Below are positions 8,610 to 14,911 of a stretch of DNA of 15,152 bases, piece after piece. The position numbers were made by a program, and so were the translations under genes. Within the stretch, counting starts at the first letter, position 1, and each line of letters begins with the position of its first letter. The DNA is from Candidatus Aminicenantes bacterium UBA2199 (GTDB lineage Bacteria > Acidobacteriota > Aminicenantia > UBA2199). The notes below the pieces were generated by a model, which was given only the letters and a program-made list of their open reading frames with translations, had not been told where the DNA came from and ran no database searches. The DNA lies in the NCBI GenBank assembly GCA_002327965.1, contig DCVB01000007.1, positions 54,995 through 70,146 of the forward strand, written 5' to 3'.

Positions 8610-8876
8610 TCACTGGGAAGATTGCTTCCGGCGGAAGGTGACCGGGATCTTGTGGTCGAGCGGGGCGCCGATCTGCACCAGCTGCCAGTCGGGATCGTGC
8701 TCGCGGATCACCTGCTTGAGCATGGCCACCGAGTCTTTCTTGTCCGCGGCGTCGGGCTCGAACTCCACGATCTCGACGCGGTACTTCATCACCAGGCGCC
8801 GGTCGTTGATGCGCACGTCGATCTCGACGTTCTGCTCTGCCTCCAGCACGGGGATTTGCAGCGTGATCTCTTTCAT
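8610..8876 (-). CDS. Small conserved-looking protein after permease 2
   Basis: 88 residues, not recognised. It reads as one alpha/beta domain: an acidic strand-rich first half (ITLQIPVLEAEQNVEIDVRI, KYRVEIVEFEP) and a helix (SVAMLKQVIREHDPDWQLVQI). No signal peptide or membrane span. Two ATGs are adjacent (8879 and 8876); AGGAGG (8882-8887) lies 5 nt from the second and only 2 nt from the first, so 8876 is chosen. It sits 140 bp below permease 2, after heptamer arrays, and ends just before the sigma-54 upstream palindromes. It is probably the last gene of the right-hand ABC cluster. Function unknown. Confidence 0.7.
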   Translation of the reverse strand: MKEITLQIPVLEAEQNVEIDVRINDRRLVMKYRVEIVEFEPDAADKKDSVAMLKQVIREHDPDWQLVQIGAPLDHKIPVTFRRKQSSQ

Positions 8877-8923
8877 CATTGCCTCCTAACTACTCAAGCT
8901 TTTTTGGCTTTTCTTCATCTTCC

Positions 8924-8965
8924 GGTCTGCGGTCTGCGGTCCGCGGTCTCCGGTCCGCGGTCTCC
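8924..8965 (+). repeat. Heptamer array 1 (6 units)
   Basis: Six tandem 7-mers of the type GGYCTSC (GGTCTGC, GGTCCGC, GGTCTCC), preceded by CATCTTCC and followed by ATTT. It lies between the 88-aa gene and permease 2 and is the longest array in the window. Confidence 0.9.
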
Positions 8966-8989
8966 ATTTGCTTTCTTTCTTCATCTTCC

Positions 8990-9017
8990 GGTCTGCGGTC
9001 TGCGGCCTCCGGTCTCC
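8990..9017 (+). repeat. Heptamer array 2 (4 units), touching permease 2 stop
   Basis: Four GGYCTSC units after CATCTTCC, separated from array 1 by a 24-bp T-rich spacer. The last unit ends one base from the permease 2 stop codon (9019-9021 on the - strand). Confidence 0.9.
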
Positions 9018-9018
9018 A

Positions 9019-11430
9019 TCATTCGTATCTCAGGCTGTCCACCGGGTTGGCGCGGGCGGCGCGCACGACCTGGACGCCGATGGTCGCTAGGCTCACGCCC
9101 AGGGTGATCAGGACAGCCAATGCAAAGGGTCCGGCATCGAGCCCGATGCGGAAGGCAAAGTCGCCCAGCCAGCGCTTCATGAGGAAATAGGCGATGGGGC
9201 AGGCGATGACGCTGGCCAGGAGGACATGCTTGAGAAATTCCCCCGACAGCAGCCAGCTGATCCTCGTCATGGAGGCGCCCAGCACCTTGCGGATGCCGAT
9301 CTCCTTGGTACGCTGGCGGACGATGAAGATGGAAAGCCCGAGGAGCCCCAGGCAGGCGATGACGATGGCCAGGATCGAGAAGGCGAGCAGCTGCCCGGAA
9401 AGCCGCGATTCGGCCGCATAGACCCTGGCGAAGCGATCGTCGAAAAACTGGAAATCAAAGGACTGGCCGCGGCTGTGGCGTTCCCAGATGCGCCGGATGC
9501 CCGCCAGCGCTTGCCGCATGTCGGGTGTCGCGATGCGCACCGCCAGCAGCGGGCCGAAGGCGTCTTCGCCCCAGTAATTGATGGCCATGGGCAGGATTCT
9601 CTGGCGCAGGGATTGAAAATGGAAGTCCTTGACCACGCCCAGGACGGGGATCCTCTCCCCGCCCATCGAGATCAGTTGCTTTCCCGCGGGATCGCTCATT
9701 CCCAGGGCCCGGGCCGCCGCCTCGTTGATGACGATGCCCTTGCGGTCGGCCGGCCGGGACTTGTCGAAGAAGCGGCCGCCGGCCAGGCGCAGCTGAAAGA
9801 CCCTGGCGAAATTCTCGTCGCAGAACAGCCGCTGCAGTTTCATCAGCTGGGCGGCGGGAGCGTCGGGATTCTTGTAAAGCTCATCGCCGAACTCGGGATC
9901 GCCCATCAAATGGCTCGCGGAGCTGACGGACACGACGTCCGGGCGGGCCAGCAATTCCTGCTTGAAGGCGCGAACTCCCTTGCCCAGGTCGTTCGCCTTG
10001 CGAATGACCAGTACCTGCTCCTTGCCGAAGCCGAGATCGCGGTCCTGCATGAAACGCAGCTGCCGGCTGACAACCAGCGTGCCGATGATCATGATGATCG
10101 AAACGGAAAACTGCAGGACGACCAGCAGGCCGCGCAGGGTCGACTTCTTGCTCATGACCGGGTCGCCTTTCAGCACGGCCGCCGGCTTGAATGACGACAG
10201 CAGGAAGGCGGGATACGCGCCGGCCAGCAGGCTGCTCAGGAGCAGCAGCCCGCCCAGCAGCGGCAGCAGGGAGCGGTTGGCGAGAACGGCCGTCGGCACG
10301 CCTTTTTCCGCGGACAGGTCAAGATACGGCGAAAGCAGCTGGGCCAGGACCACGGCGATCAGGACGGCAAGGAACACCAGCAGCAGGATCTCGCTGAAAA
10401 ATTGCCGCACCAGCTCGCCGCGGCTCGAGCCGATGCTCTTGCGGATGCCCACCTCGCGGGCCCGGGTGGTGGCGCGGGCGGTCGTCAGGTTGATGAAGTT
10501 GACGCAGGCGAGCACGAAGATGGCGAAAGCGATCAGGCTGAAGACATAGACATAACGGATGTCCGAGTTGGTCTCGATCTCGAAATCGCGGTGGGAGCGC
10601 AGGTGGATATCGGTCAGGCGCCGGGGCAGCCAGCGGAAATACGCCCCCCCTTGCGCCAGCTTCGCCCAGCTGTTGCCGAACAGTTTTTCGAGCTCGGGGT
10701 GGGCGAAGGTTTGTACCAGGCGGTCGAGCTTGGCCGCGAACCGGGTGATGGTGATGTCGGGCCGCAGCCGGAGATAGGTGCTGAAATTGTTGTTGGTGGC
10801 ATAGCTGTCCACCTGAGTGTCCCTGCGGTTGCCGAAGGGAGCGATGAAGTCGTAATGAAAGTGGGTCTGCGGCGGCAGGTCGGCGAAAACCCCGCTGACG
10901 ATGTAGTCCTGGCGGTTGTCGGCGGTCAGCACCTTGCCCAGCGCTTCAGCGGAGCCGAAATACTTGCGGGCCATGGAAAGGCTGATGGCGACGGCATTGG
11001 GCTGCGCGAGGGCATGCCGGGGGTCGCCCTGGATGAAGGGGACGGAAAACACGTCGAAGAAGGTGGGGTCGGCGAAAAAAAAGCGCTCTTCGCTGAAGCA
11101 CTTTTCACCGTGGCGCAGCACCGGAGCCCCATAGTATCGGAAGCGGGTGACGGCCTCGACCTCGGGGATCTCGCGCCGGATCAGGGCGGCCAGGGGCGCG
11201 CTGGTGGTGGCCATGCTCGCCGTGTTGTCGGCCCAGGATGCGTCGACGTCGATGCGGACCGTGCGGCCGGCGTTGGGATAGAAGCGATCGTAGGACATCT
11301 CGTCCAGGATGTACAGCATGATCATCAGGCAGCAGGCCAGTCCCAGCGCGAACCCGGCGATGGTGATCAGGGAGTACCCCTTGTGGCGGACGATGTTGCG
11401 CCAGGCGGTCTTCAGATAGTTTTGGATCAC
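9019..11430 (-). CDS. ABC transporter permease, FtsX/MacB-PCD type (permease 2)
   Basis: 803 residues. The N-terminus MIQNYLKTAWRNIVRHKG and helix 1 (~19-43) are followed by a MacB_PCD periplasmic domain, an FtsX domain from about 290 with TRAREVGIRKSIGSSRGEL, a second periplasmic block, and a final FtsX domain with RQRTKEIGIRKVLGA (~702), ending RANPVDSLRYE. The start is GTG 11430, supported by GAGG about 6 nt upstream and by alignment of the N-terminus with permease 3. It is closer to permease 3 than to permease 1, so it probably arose by tandem duplication and pairs with the ATPase at the right edge. Heptamer arrays lie on both sides: array 2 at its stop and inverted array 3 seventeen bases before its start. 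Confidence 0.93.
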   Translation of the reverse strand: MIQNYLKTAWRNIVRHKGYSLITIAGFALGLACCLMIMLYILDEMSYDRFYPNAGRTVRIDVDASWADNTASMATTSAPLAALIRREIPEVEAVTRFRYYGAPVLRHGEKCFSEERFFFADPTFFDVFSVPFIQGDPRHALAQPNAVAISLSMARKYFGSAEALGKVLTADNRQDYIVSGVFADLPPQTHFHYDFIAPFGNRRDTQVDSYATNNNFSTYLRLRPDITITRFAAKLDRLVQTFAHPELEKLFGNSWAKLAQGGAYFRWLPRRLTDIHLRSHRDFEIETNSDIRYVYVFSLIAFAIFVLACVNFINLTTARATTRAREVGIRKSIGSSRGELVRQFFSEILLLVFLAVLIAVVLAQLLSPYLDLSAEKGVPTAVLANRSLLPLLGGLLLLSSLLAGAYPAFLLSSFKPAAVLKGDPVMSKKSTLRGLLVVLQFSVSIIMIIGTLVVSRQLRFMQDRDLGFGKEQVLVIRKANDLGKGVRAFKQELLARPDVVSVSSASHLMGDPEFGDELYKNPDAPAAQLMKLQRLFCDENFARVFQLRLAGGRFFDKSRPADRKGIVINEAAARALGMSDPAGKQLISMGGERIPVLGVVKDFHFQSLRQRILPMAINYWGEDAFGPLLAVRIATPDMRQALAGIRRIWERHSRGQSFDFQFFDDRFARVYAAESRLSGQLLAFSILAIVIACLGLLGLSIFIVRQRTKEIGIRKVLGASMTRISWLLSGEFLKHVLLASVIACPIAYFLMKRWLGDFAFRIGLDAGPFALAVLITLGVSLATIGVQVVRAARANPVDSLRYE

Positions 11431-11447
11431 GGTTCACCTCTTTGAAC

Positions 11448-11475
11448 GGAGACCGCAGACCGGAGACGGGAGGCC
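11448..11475 (-). repeat. Heptamer array 3 (4 units, inverted)
   Basis: On the + strand the units read GGAGACC, GCAGACC, GGAGACG and GGAGGCC, the reverse complement of the other arrays. It lies between the four-helix-bundle gene end and the permease 2 ribosome site. Bases 11447-11464 are perfectly complementary to 11947-11964. Confidence 0.88.
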
Positions 11476-11507
11476 GGGAGAAAAAGAAAATGAAGGGATC
11501 AGAATCA

Positions 11508-11873
11508 TTAGAATCGCTCCTTTCTGGTTTTTATAAATTTAAACAACATCGCAGATATTTTGCGAGTCTTTTCTGTCAGTTCAAATCCCAATTGCTTTTC
11601 CAGCAATTCCAGCTCCATGGCCAGCAATAATTGTGTCCGCAGTTCTCCGCAGGATCCTTTGGCAACATATAGGAACTGAATGAATTCTTTATTGAAATGC
11701 CGCTCATATCCTTCTGCGATATTCGATGGAATGGACACGGCCGCTCTTTGCACTTGATCACGAAATCCGTAATCCTTGCAGGCCTTAAAGGCTTTGTATA
11801 CTTCTGTAGCCAAGGAATAACCCTCCTGCCAGACCTGCAAATCCTCAAATCTCTCAATTCTTTTCACTTCCAT
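11508..11873 (-). CDS. Four-helix-bundle protein, S23/IVP (Avd-like) family
   Basis: 121 residues with the family hallmarks: FEDLQVWQ (9-16) at the first helix, QVQRAAVSIPSNIAEGYER (40-58) and FIQFLYVAKGSCGELRTQL (64-82). Length is normal. Members include proteins encoded in 23S rRNA intervening sequences and the relative Avd, the accessory protein that binds RNA and the reverse transcriptase in diversity-generating retroelements. No reverse transcriptase, variable repeat or rRNA is present here. Start 11873 is preferred over ATG 11891 because GGAAGGA lies ~9 nt upstream. The coding DNA is clearly AT-richer than its neighbours (roughly 35-45% GC by eye in sampled stretches versus well over 60%), a sign of separate origin. 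Its 5' side runs straight into array 4. Role here unknown; a nucleic-acid-binding function tied to the repeats is a hypothesis. Confidence 0.9.
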   Translation of the reverse strand: MEVKRIERFEDLQVWQEGYSLATEVYKAFKACKDYGFRDQVQRAAVSIPSNIAEGYERHFNKEFIQFLYVAKGSCGELRTQLLLAMELELLEKQLGFELTEKTRKISAMLFKFIKTRKERF

Positions 11874-11896
11874 TTGATTTCTTCCTTCCATTCTTC

Positions 11897-11924
11897 GGTT
11901 TGCGGTCTCCGGCCTCCGGTCTCA
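11897..11924 (+). repeat. Heptamer array 4 (4 units) upstream of the four-helix-bundle gene
   Basis: Units GGTTTGC, GGTCTCC, GGCCTCC and a terminal GGTCTCA, immediately 5' of the gene on its - strand. It differs by one base from array 8, including the unusual final A. Confidence 0.88.
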
Positions 11925-11949
11925 ATTTTATTTCATTCTTCCATCTTCC

Positions 11950-11970
11950 GGTCTGCGGTCTCCGGTCTCC
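11950..11970 (+). repeat. Heptamer array 5 (3 units), touching permease 3 stop
   Basis: Three units after CATCTTCC, 25 bp beyond array 4 and starting exactly 53 bp after it. It ends one base from the permease 3 stop (11972-11974). Confidence 0.88.
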
Positions 11971-11971
11971 A

Positions 11972-14407
11972 TTATTCGTACCTCAGGCTGTCGACCGGGT
12001 TGGCCCGCGCGGCGCGGACGGCTTGGAAGCTCACGGTCAGCAGGGCGATGGCCAGGGTCCCGAAACCGGTCAGGGCGAACAGCCACCAGGCGACGGTCGA
12101 CCGGTAGGCGAATCCCTGGAGCCAGTTTTTTGTCAGGATATAGGCGCAAGGCCAGGCCAGCAGGTTGGCCAGCAGGACCCATTTGGCGAACTGTTTCGAA
12201 AAAAGCAGGACGATGCCCGGGGAAGACGCCCCCAAAAACTTGCGCACGCCGATCTCCTTGGTCCGCTGCTCCGCCGTGTAGGAAGCCAGGCCGAACAGAC
12301 CCAGGCAGGCGATGATCATGGCCAGGCCGGCGAATGCTTTCAGCAGCGAGCCCATGCTTTCGTCGGCCCGGTACATCCGGCCGAAATCTTCATCGAAGAA
12401 ACGATACTCAAAAGGGTACTGCGGGAACACGCGTTGCCAGGTTTTCCTGACGTCCTGCAGGGAGGCCGGGACCTCTCCCGCCTTGAGGCGGACGATGGCA
12501 AAACGGAAATTTTCCGGAGCGACGATCACGGCCAGCGGCTCGATGGCGCTGCGGACCGACTGGTAATGAAAATTTTTCATGACTCCGACGATCGTTCCCT
12601 CCACTCCCCAAGTGAATCTTTTCCCGACCGCCGCGGCGGGGTCAAGCCCCATCAGTTTCGTCACCTCTTCGTTGACCATCCAGGACTTGCCGCTGTCCAT
12701 GGCGAATTTCCTGGAAAACGTTCTGCCGGCCGCCATCTCGATCTTCAGGGTCTCGGGATAATCGAAATCGACCGACGCATTGCCGATCAGGTATTTCTGG
12801 CTGGGGTCCTTGCCGTCCCAGTCGGCCCCGCCGCCGTTGCTGCCGATGGATGTCGGCTCCTGGTGGGTCGCCGTTACGTTCATGACCCGGGGATTGCGGA
12901 GCAGCTGCTCCTTGAGGGCGGCGTAGGAAGAAAATGTCTCGCCGCGCAGCGGCAGGTAGATCAGTTGATCCTTGTCGTAGCCGAGCTTCTTGTTTCTCAT
13001 ATAGTCGACCTGGCGCGCGACGACCCCCATGCCGATGAGCAGGAGGATGGATATGCCGAACTGTAGAACGACCAGGCTCTTGCGCAGCAGGGCGCCCTTG
13101 GCGCCGCCGCTCCTGCCGGCTTTCAGGACCTTGGCGGGCTGGAAAGAGGAAAGGAAAAGGGCCGGGTAGCTGCCGGCGACGATTCCGGTAAAAAGGGTGA
13201 CGGCCAGAATTCCCAGCAGGGATTTCCCCTGCCACAGGGATGCGAGCGTCATCGTTTTTCCGGAAAGGGTATTGAAAACCGGCAAAAAAAGAAGCACGAG
13301 AACGAACGAGGCCGCCGCGGCCAGGAGGGCGGTCAGGATCGATTCGCTGTAAAACTGGCCGATGATGCTTTTGCGCCGGGCGCCGACGACCTTGCGCAGC
13401 CCGACCTCCCTGGCCCGGTTGACCGAGCGGGCCGTGGCCAGGTTCATGAAGTTGATGCAGGCGATGAGCAGGACGAAGAGGGCGATGATGCTGAAGGCCA
13501 CTACGTACTGGATGCCCATGTTATTGCGGCTGAAGCCGAAATGAGCGAACAGCTTCAGGTCGACCAGGGGCATGAGCGAAAAGTCCGGACCGCGGTAATT
13601 CTCGAAACGCTTTCGCAGGGCCGGATCGCCCTGCATCCGCTTTTGCAGTTCGGGGTCGCTTCCGATTTCAACGGCGATCCGGTTCGTGACCAGCCGGGAG
13701 ATCTTTTCGCCGGTCGTGGCGGCATGGCCTTGAGGATGAAGCTGGACAAAGGTCCAGATGAAATTTCTCCCCAAGGAATCGTTGTACTGACCCAGGGTCT
13801 TGACGAAATCGAAGGGGACCAGCATGTCGAACGACAATGAGGAGTTCAGGGGAAGGTTCTTCATGACGCCGGTGACCGTGAAGGCATGGGCGTTGTTGAT
13901 GGTCACGTTCTTGCCCATGGGTTCGGCGGAGCCGAAATATTTCCTGGCCATGTTTTCGCTGATCACCAGGGAAGCGGGCCGGTTGAGGACGGTCGCCGGG
14001 TCGCCCTTGAGCAGCGGAAAGGTGAACATCCGGAAAACCTGGGGGTCGACGGCGAGCACCCGGCTCTCGAAAAAAGCGTTCTCCCCGTAGCGAACCAGCA
14101 AGTCCCCCGGAAAGGCGGCCCGGGTCGCTTCCTTTATTTCAGGGATCTCCGCCTTCAAGGCCGGTGCCAGGGGATACGGCGTGAGGTTGACGTGGAACTT
14201 TCCCTGGCCGGTCGCTTGATCCTGTTCGACCCGGTAAAGGGTGCCGGCGTTGGCGTGGAAGCGGTCGAAGCTCAGTTCGTCCTGGACCCAGAAGAGGACG
14301 AACAGGGCGCAGGCCATGCCGACGGCCAGGCCGAAGACATTCAGGAATGAATAGCCTTTGTGGCGGACGATGTTGCGCCAGGCGGTCTTCAGGTAATTGC
14401 TCAGCAT
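11972..14407 (-). CDS. ABC transporter permease, FtsX/MacB-PCD type (permease 3)
   Basis: 811 residues. The N-terminus MLSNYLKTAWRNIVRHKG is nearly the same as permease 2, then helix 1 (~20-43), a periplasmic MacB_PCD domain, an FtsX domain from about 300 with NRAREVGLRKVVGARRKS, a second periplasmic block, and a final FtsX domain with EQRTKEIGVRKFLGA (~710), ending RANPVDSLRYE. ATG 14407 has AGGTGA close upstream and the family-typical N-terminus. With permease 2 it probably forms the membrane part of a transporter driven by the ATPase at the right edge. Inverted array 6 begins 17 bases before its start and array 5 touches its stop, so both gene ends carry heptamers. Confidence 0.93.
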   Translation of the reverse strand: MLSNYLKTAWRNIVRHKGYSFLNVFGLAVGMACALFVLFWVQDELSFDRFHANAGTLYRVEQDQATGQGKFHVNLTPYPLAPALKAEIPEIKEATRAAFPGDLLVRYGENAFFESRVLAVDPQVFRMFTFPLLKGDPATVLNRPASLVISENMARKYFGSAEPMGKNVTINNAHAFTVTGVMKNLPLNSSLSFDMLVPFDFVKTLGQYNDSLGRNFIWTFVQLHPQGHAATTGEKISRLVTNRIAVEIGSDPELQKRMQGDPALRKRFENYRGPDFSLMPLVDLKLFAHFGFSRNNMGIQYVVAFSIIALFVLLIACINFMNLATARSVNRAREVGLRKVVGARRKSIIGQFYSESILTALLAAAASFVLVLLFLPVFNTLSGKTMTLASLWQGKSLLGILAVTLFTGIVAGSYPALFLSSFQPAKVLKAGRSGGAKGALLRKSLVVLQFGISILLLIGMGVVARQVDYMRNKKLGYDKDQLIYLPLRGETFSSYAALKEQLLRNPRVMNVTATHQEPTSIGSNGGGADWDGKDPSQKYLIGNASVDFDYPETLKIEMAAGRTFSRKFAMDSGKSWMVNEEVTKLMGLDPAAAVGKRFTWGVEGTIVGVMKNFHYQSVRSAIEPLAVIVAPENFRFAIVRLKAGEVPASLQDVRKTWQRVFPQYPFEYRFFDEDFGRMYRADESMGSLLKAFAGLAMIIACLGLFGLASYTAEQRTKEIGVRKFLGASSPGIVLLFSKQFAKWVLLANLLAWPCAYILTKNWLQGFAYRSTVAWWLFALTGFGTLAIALLTVSFQAVRAARANPVDSLRYE

Positions 14408-14424
14408 GATTCACCTGGTGAGTC

Positions 14425-14459
14425 GGAGAACGCAGTCCGCAGACCGCAAGCCGGAGACC
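14425..14459 (-). repeat. Heptamer array 6 (5 units, inverted)
   Basis: Five units on the + strand (GGAGAAC, GCAGTCC, GCAGACC, GCAAGCC, GGAGACC), more degenerate than the others, followed by GGAAGAG. It lies just upstream of the permease 3 ribosome site, as array 3 does for permease 2. Confidence 0.85.
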
Positions 14460-14549
14460 GGAAGAGAAGGAATGCATTCCAATAAAATATTCCTTTTCTA
14501 AATTTCTCTATCATGCTTCTTTCCCTCTTTCTCCATCTTCCGGTCTCCG
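14452..14549. repeat. Inverted-array locus with short AT-rich core, possible deleted element
   Basis: CGGAGACCGGAAGA (14452-14465) is perfectly complementary to 14536-14549 across a 70-bp core. The core is AT-rich and begins with the palindrome GGAATGCATTCC (14469-14480). Array orientation and position relative to the permease start copy the locus at 11448-11970 but without a full gene. On the - strand the core encodes MIEKFRKGIFYW, loosely like the four-helix-bundle C-terminus MLFKFIKTRKERF with a gap. Confidence 0.4.
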
Positions 14550-14569
14550 ATCTCCGGTCCGCGGTCTCC
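14542..14569 (+). repeat. Heptamer array 7 (4 units)
   Basis: Units GGTCTCC, GATCTCC, GGTCCGC and GGTCTCC after CATCTTCC; first of three arrays spaced exactly 53 bp apart. Confidence 0.88.
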
Positions 14570-14594
14570 ATTTAATCTCATTCTTCCATCTTCC

Positions 14595-14622
14595 GGTCTG
14601 CGGTCTCCGGCCTCCGGTCTCA
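14595..14622 (+). repeat. Heptamer array 8 (4 units)
   Basis: Units GGTCTGC, GGTCTCC, GGCCTCC and final GGTCTCA; starts 53 bp after array 7 and is nearly identical to array 4, as are the following 25 bp of spacer. Confidence 0.9.
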
Positions 14623-14647
14623 ATTTTATTTTATTCTTCCATCTTCC

Positions 14648-14675
14648 GGTCTGCGGTCTCCGGCCTCCGGTCTCC
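14648..14675 (+). repeat. Heptamer array 9 (4 units), touching a permease relic
   Basis: Units GGTCTGC, GGTCTCC, GGCCTCC and GGTCTCC, starting 53 bp after array 8. Compared with array 5 it has one extra GGCCTCC. It ends one base from the TAA of the permease relic, the same junction as at permease 3. Confidence 0.9.
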
Positions 14676-14676
14676 A

Positions 14677-14724
14677 TTATTCGCACCTCAGGCAGCCGGC
14701 CGGCCTGGCGCGGGTGTTCAGGAT
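14677..14724 (-). pseudogene. Relic of a permease C-terminus
   Basis: The last codons read RARPAGCLRCE and stop, matching the RANPVDSLRYE ends of permeases 2 and 3, with the same TAA followed by ATGG and a heptamer array. Upstream similarity fades within about 15 codons and the frame then overlaps a different small gene, so the rest of this permease is gone. It could be the scar of a deletion, or a copied 3' end carried along with the arrays. Confidence 0.6.
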
Positions 14725-14758
14725 ATGCGCCGGATGCATGGTTGATCGCGCCAACGGC

Positions 14759-14911
14759 TCAGAGCGCGAAGACGACGACCGCCATCGCCAGCATGAAAGC
14801 GAGGGCGTTGGAGACGAGGATCCAGGCTTTTCCCCGGCGCAGGCGGCGCCGGCTTTCTTTTTCCCAAACGCCCGCGTCAAAGGCGGTTTTTTTCAGTGCA
14901 TGTTGCCTCAT
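14759..14911 (-). CDS. 50-residue single-span membrane peptide
   Basis: The frame reads from MRQHALKKTAFDAGVWEKES through a basic stretch RRRLRRGKAW into a C-terminal hydrophobic helix (ILVSNALAFMLAMAVVVFAL) and stops. ATG 14911 has a perfect AGGAGG (14917-14922) at 5 nt. The positive patch before the helix predicts the N-terminus stays in the cytoplasm. It overlaps the extended 3' end of the ATPase by 35 nt and lies where a permease would be expected, so it may be an accessory subunit of that transporter. No family is recognised. Confidence 0.65.
   Translation of the reverse strand: MRQHALKKTAFDAGVWEKESRRRLRRGKAWILVSNALAFMLAMAVVVFAL

Larger units (their letters stand above)
11448..11970. 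mobile_element. Candidate element: four-helix-bundle gene between inverted heptamer arrays
   Basis: The AT-rich gene 11508-11873 is bounded on the left by array 3 in one orientation and on the right by arrays 4 and 5 in the other. The purine-tract edges (GGGAGA/GGAAGA) face inward on both sides. An 18-bp perfect inverted repeat (11447-11464 with 11947-11964) brackets the unit. It interrupts an otherwise permease-permease junction, and its base composition differs sharply from the neighbours. No transposase and no target-site duplication are seen, so 'mobile' is an inference. Confidence 0.35.

Noticed and set aside
11508..11873. 23S rRNA intervening sequence
   Set aside because: The protein family fits, but the gene lies between permease genes and no rRNA sequence is present.
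11448..11970. Diversity-generating retroelement, because the four-helix-bundle protein resembles Avd
   Set aside because: No reverse transcriptase frame and no template/variable repeat pair is visible; the repeats are tandem heptamers with no sign of adenine-specific variation.
14542..14675. CRISPR array, because of regular repeats and 25-bp spacers
   Set aside because: The 'spacers' are near-identical to each other, the repeats are internally heptameric and degenerate, and no cas gene is present.
14498..14686. 62-codon - strand frame with GDRRPE-like repeats
   Set aside because: It is the translation of the heptamer arrays themselves: 7-nt units cycle through three frames and give a seven-residue pattern. 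No ribosome site or independent signal.
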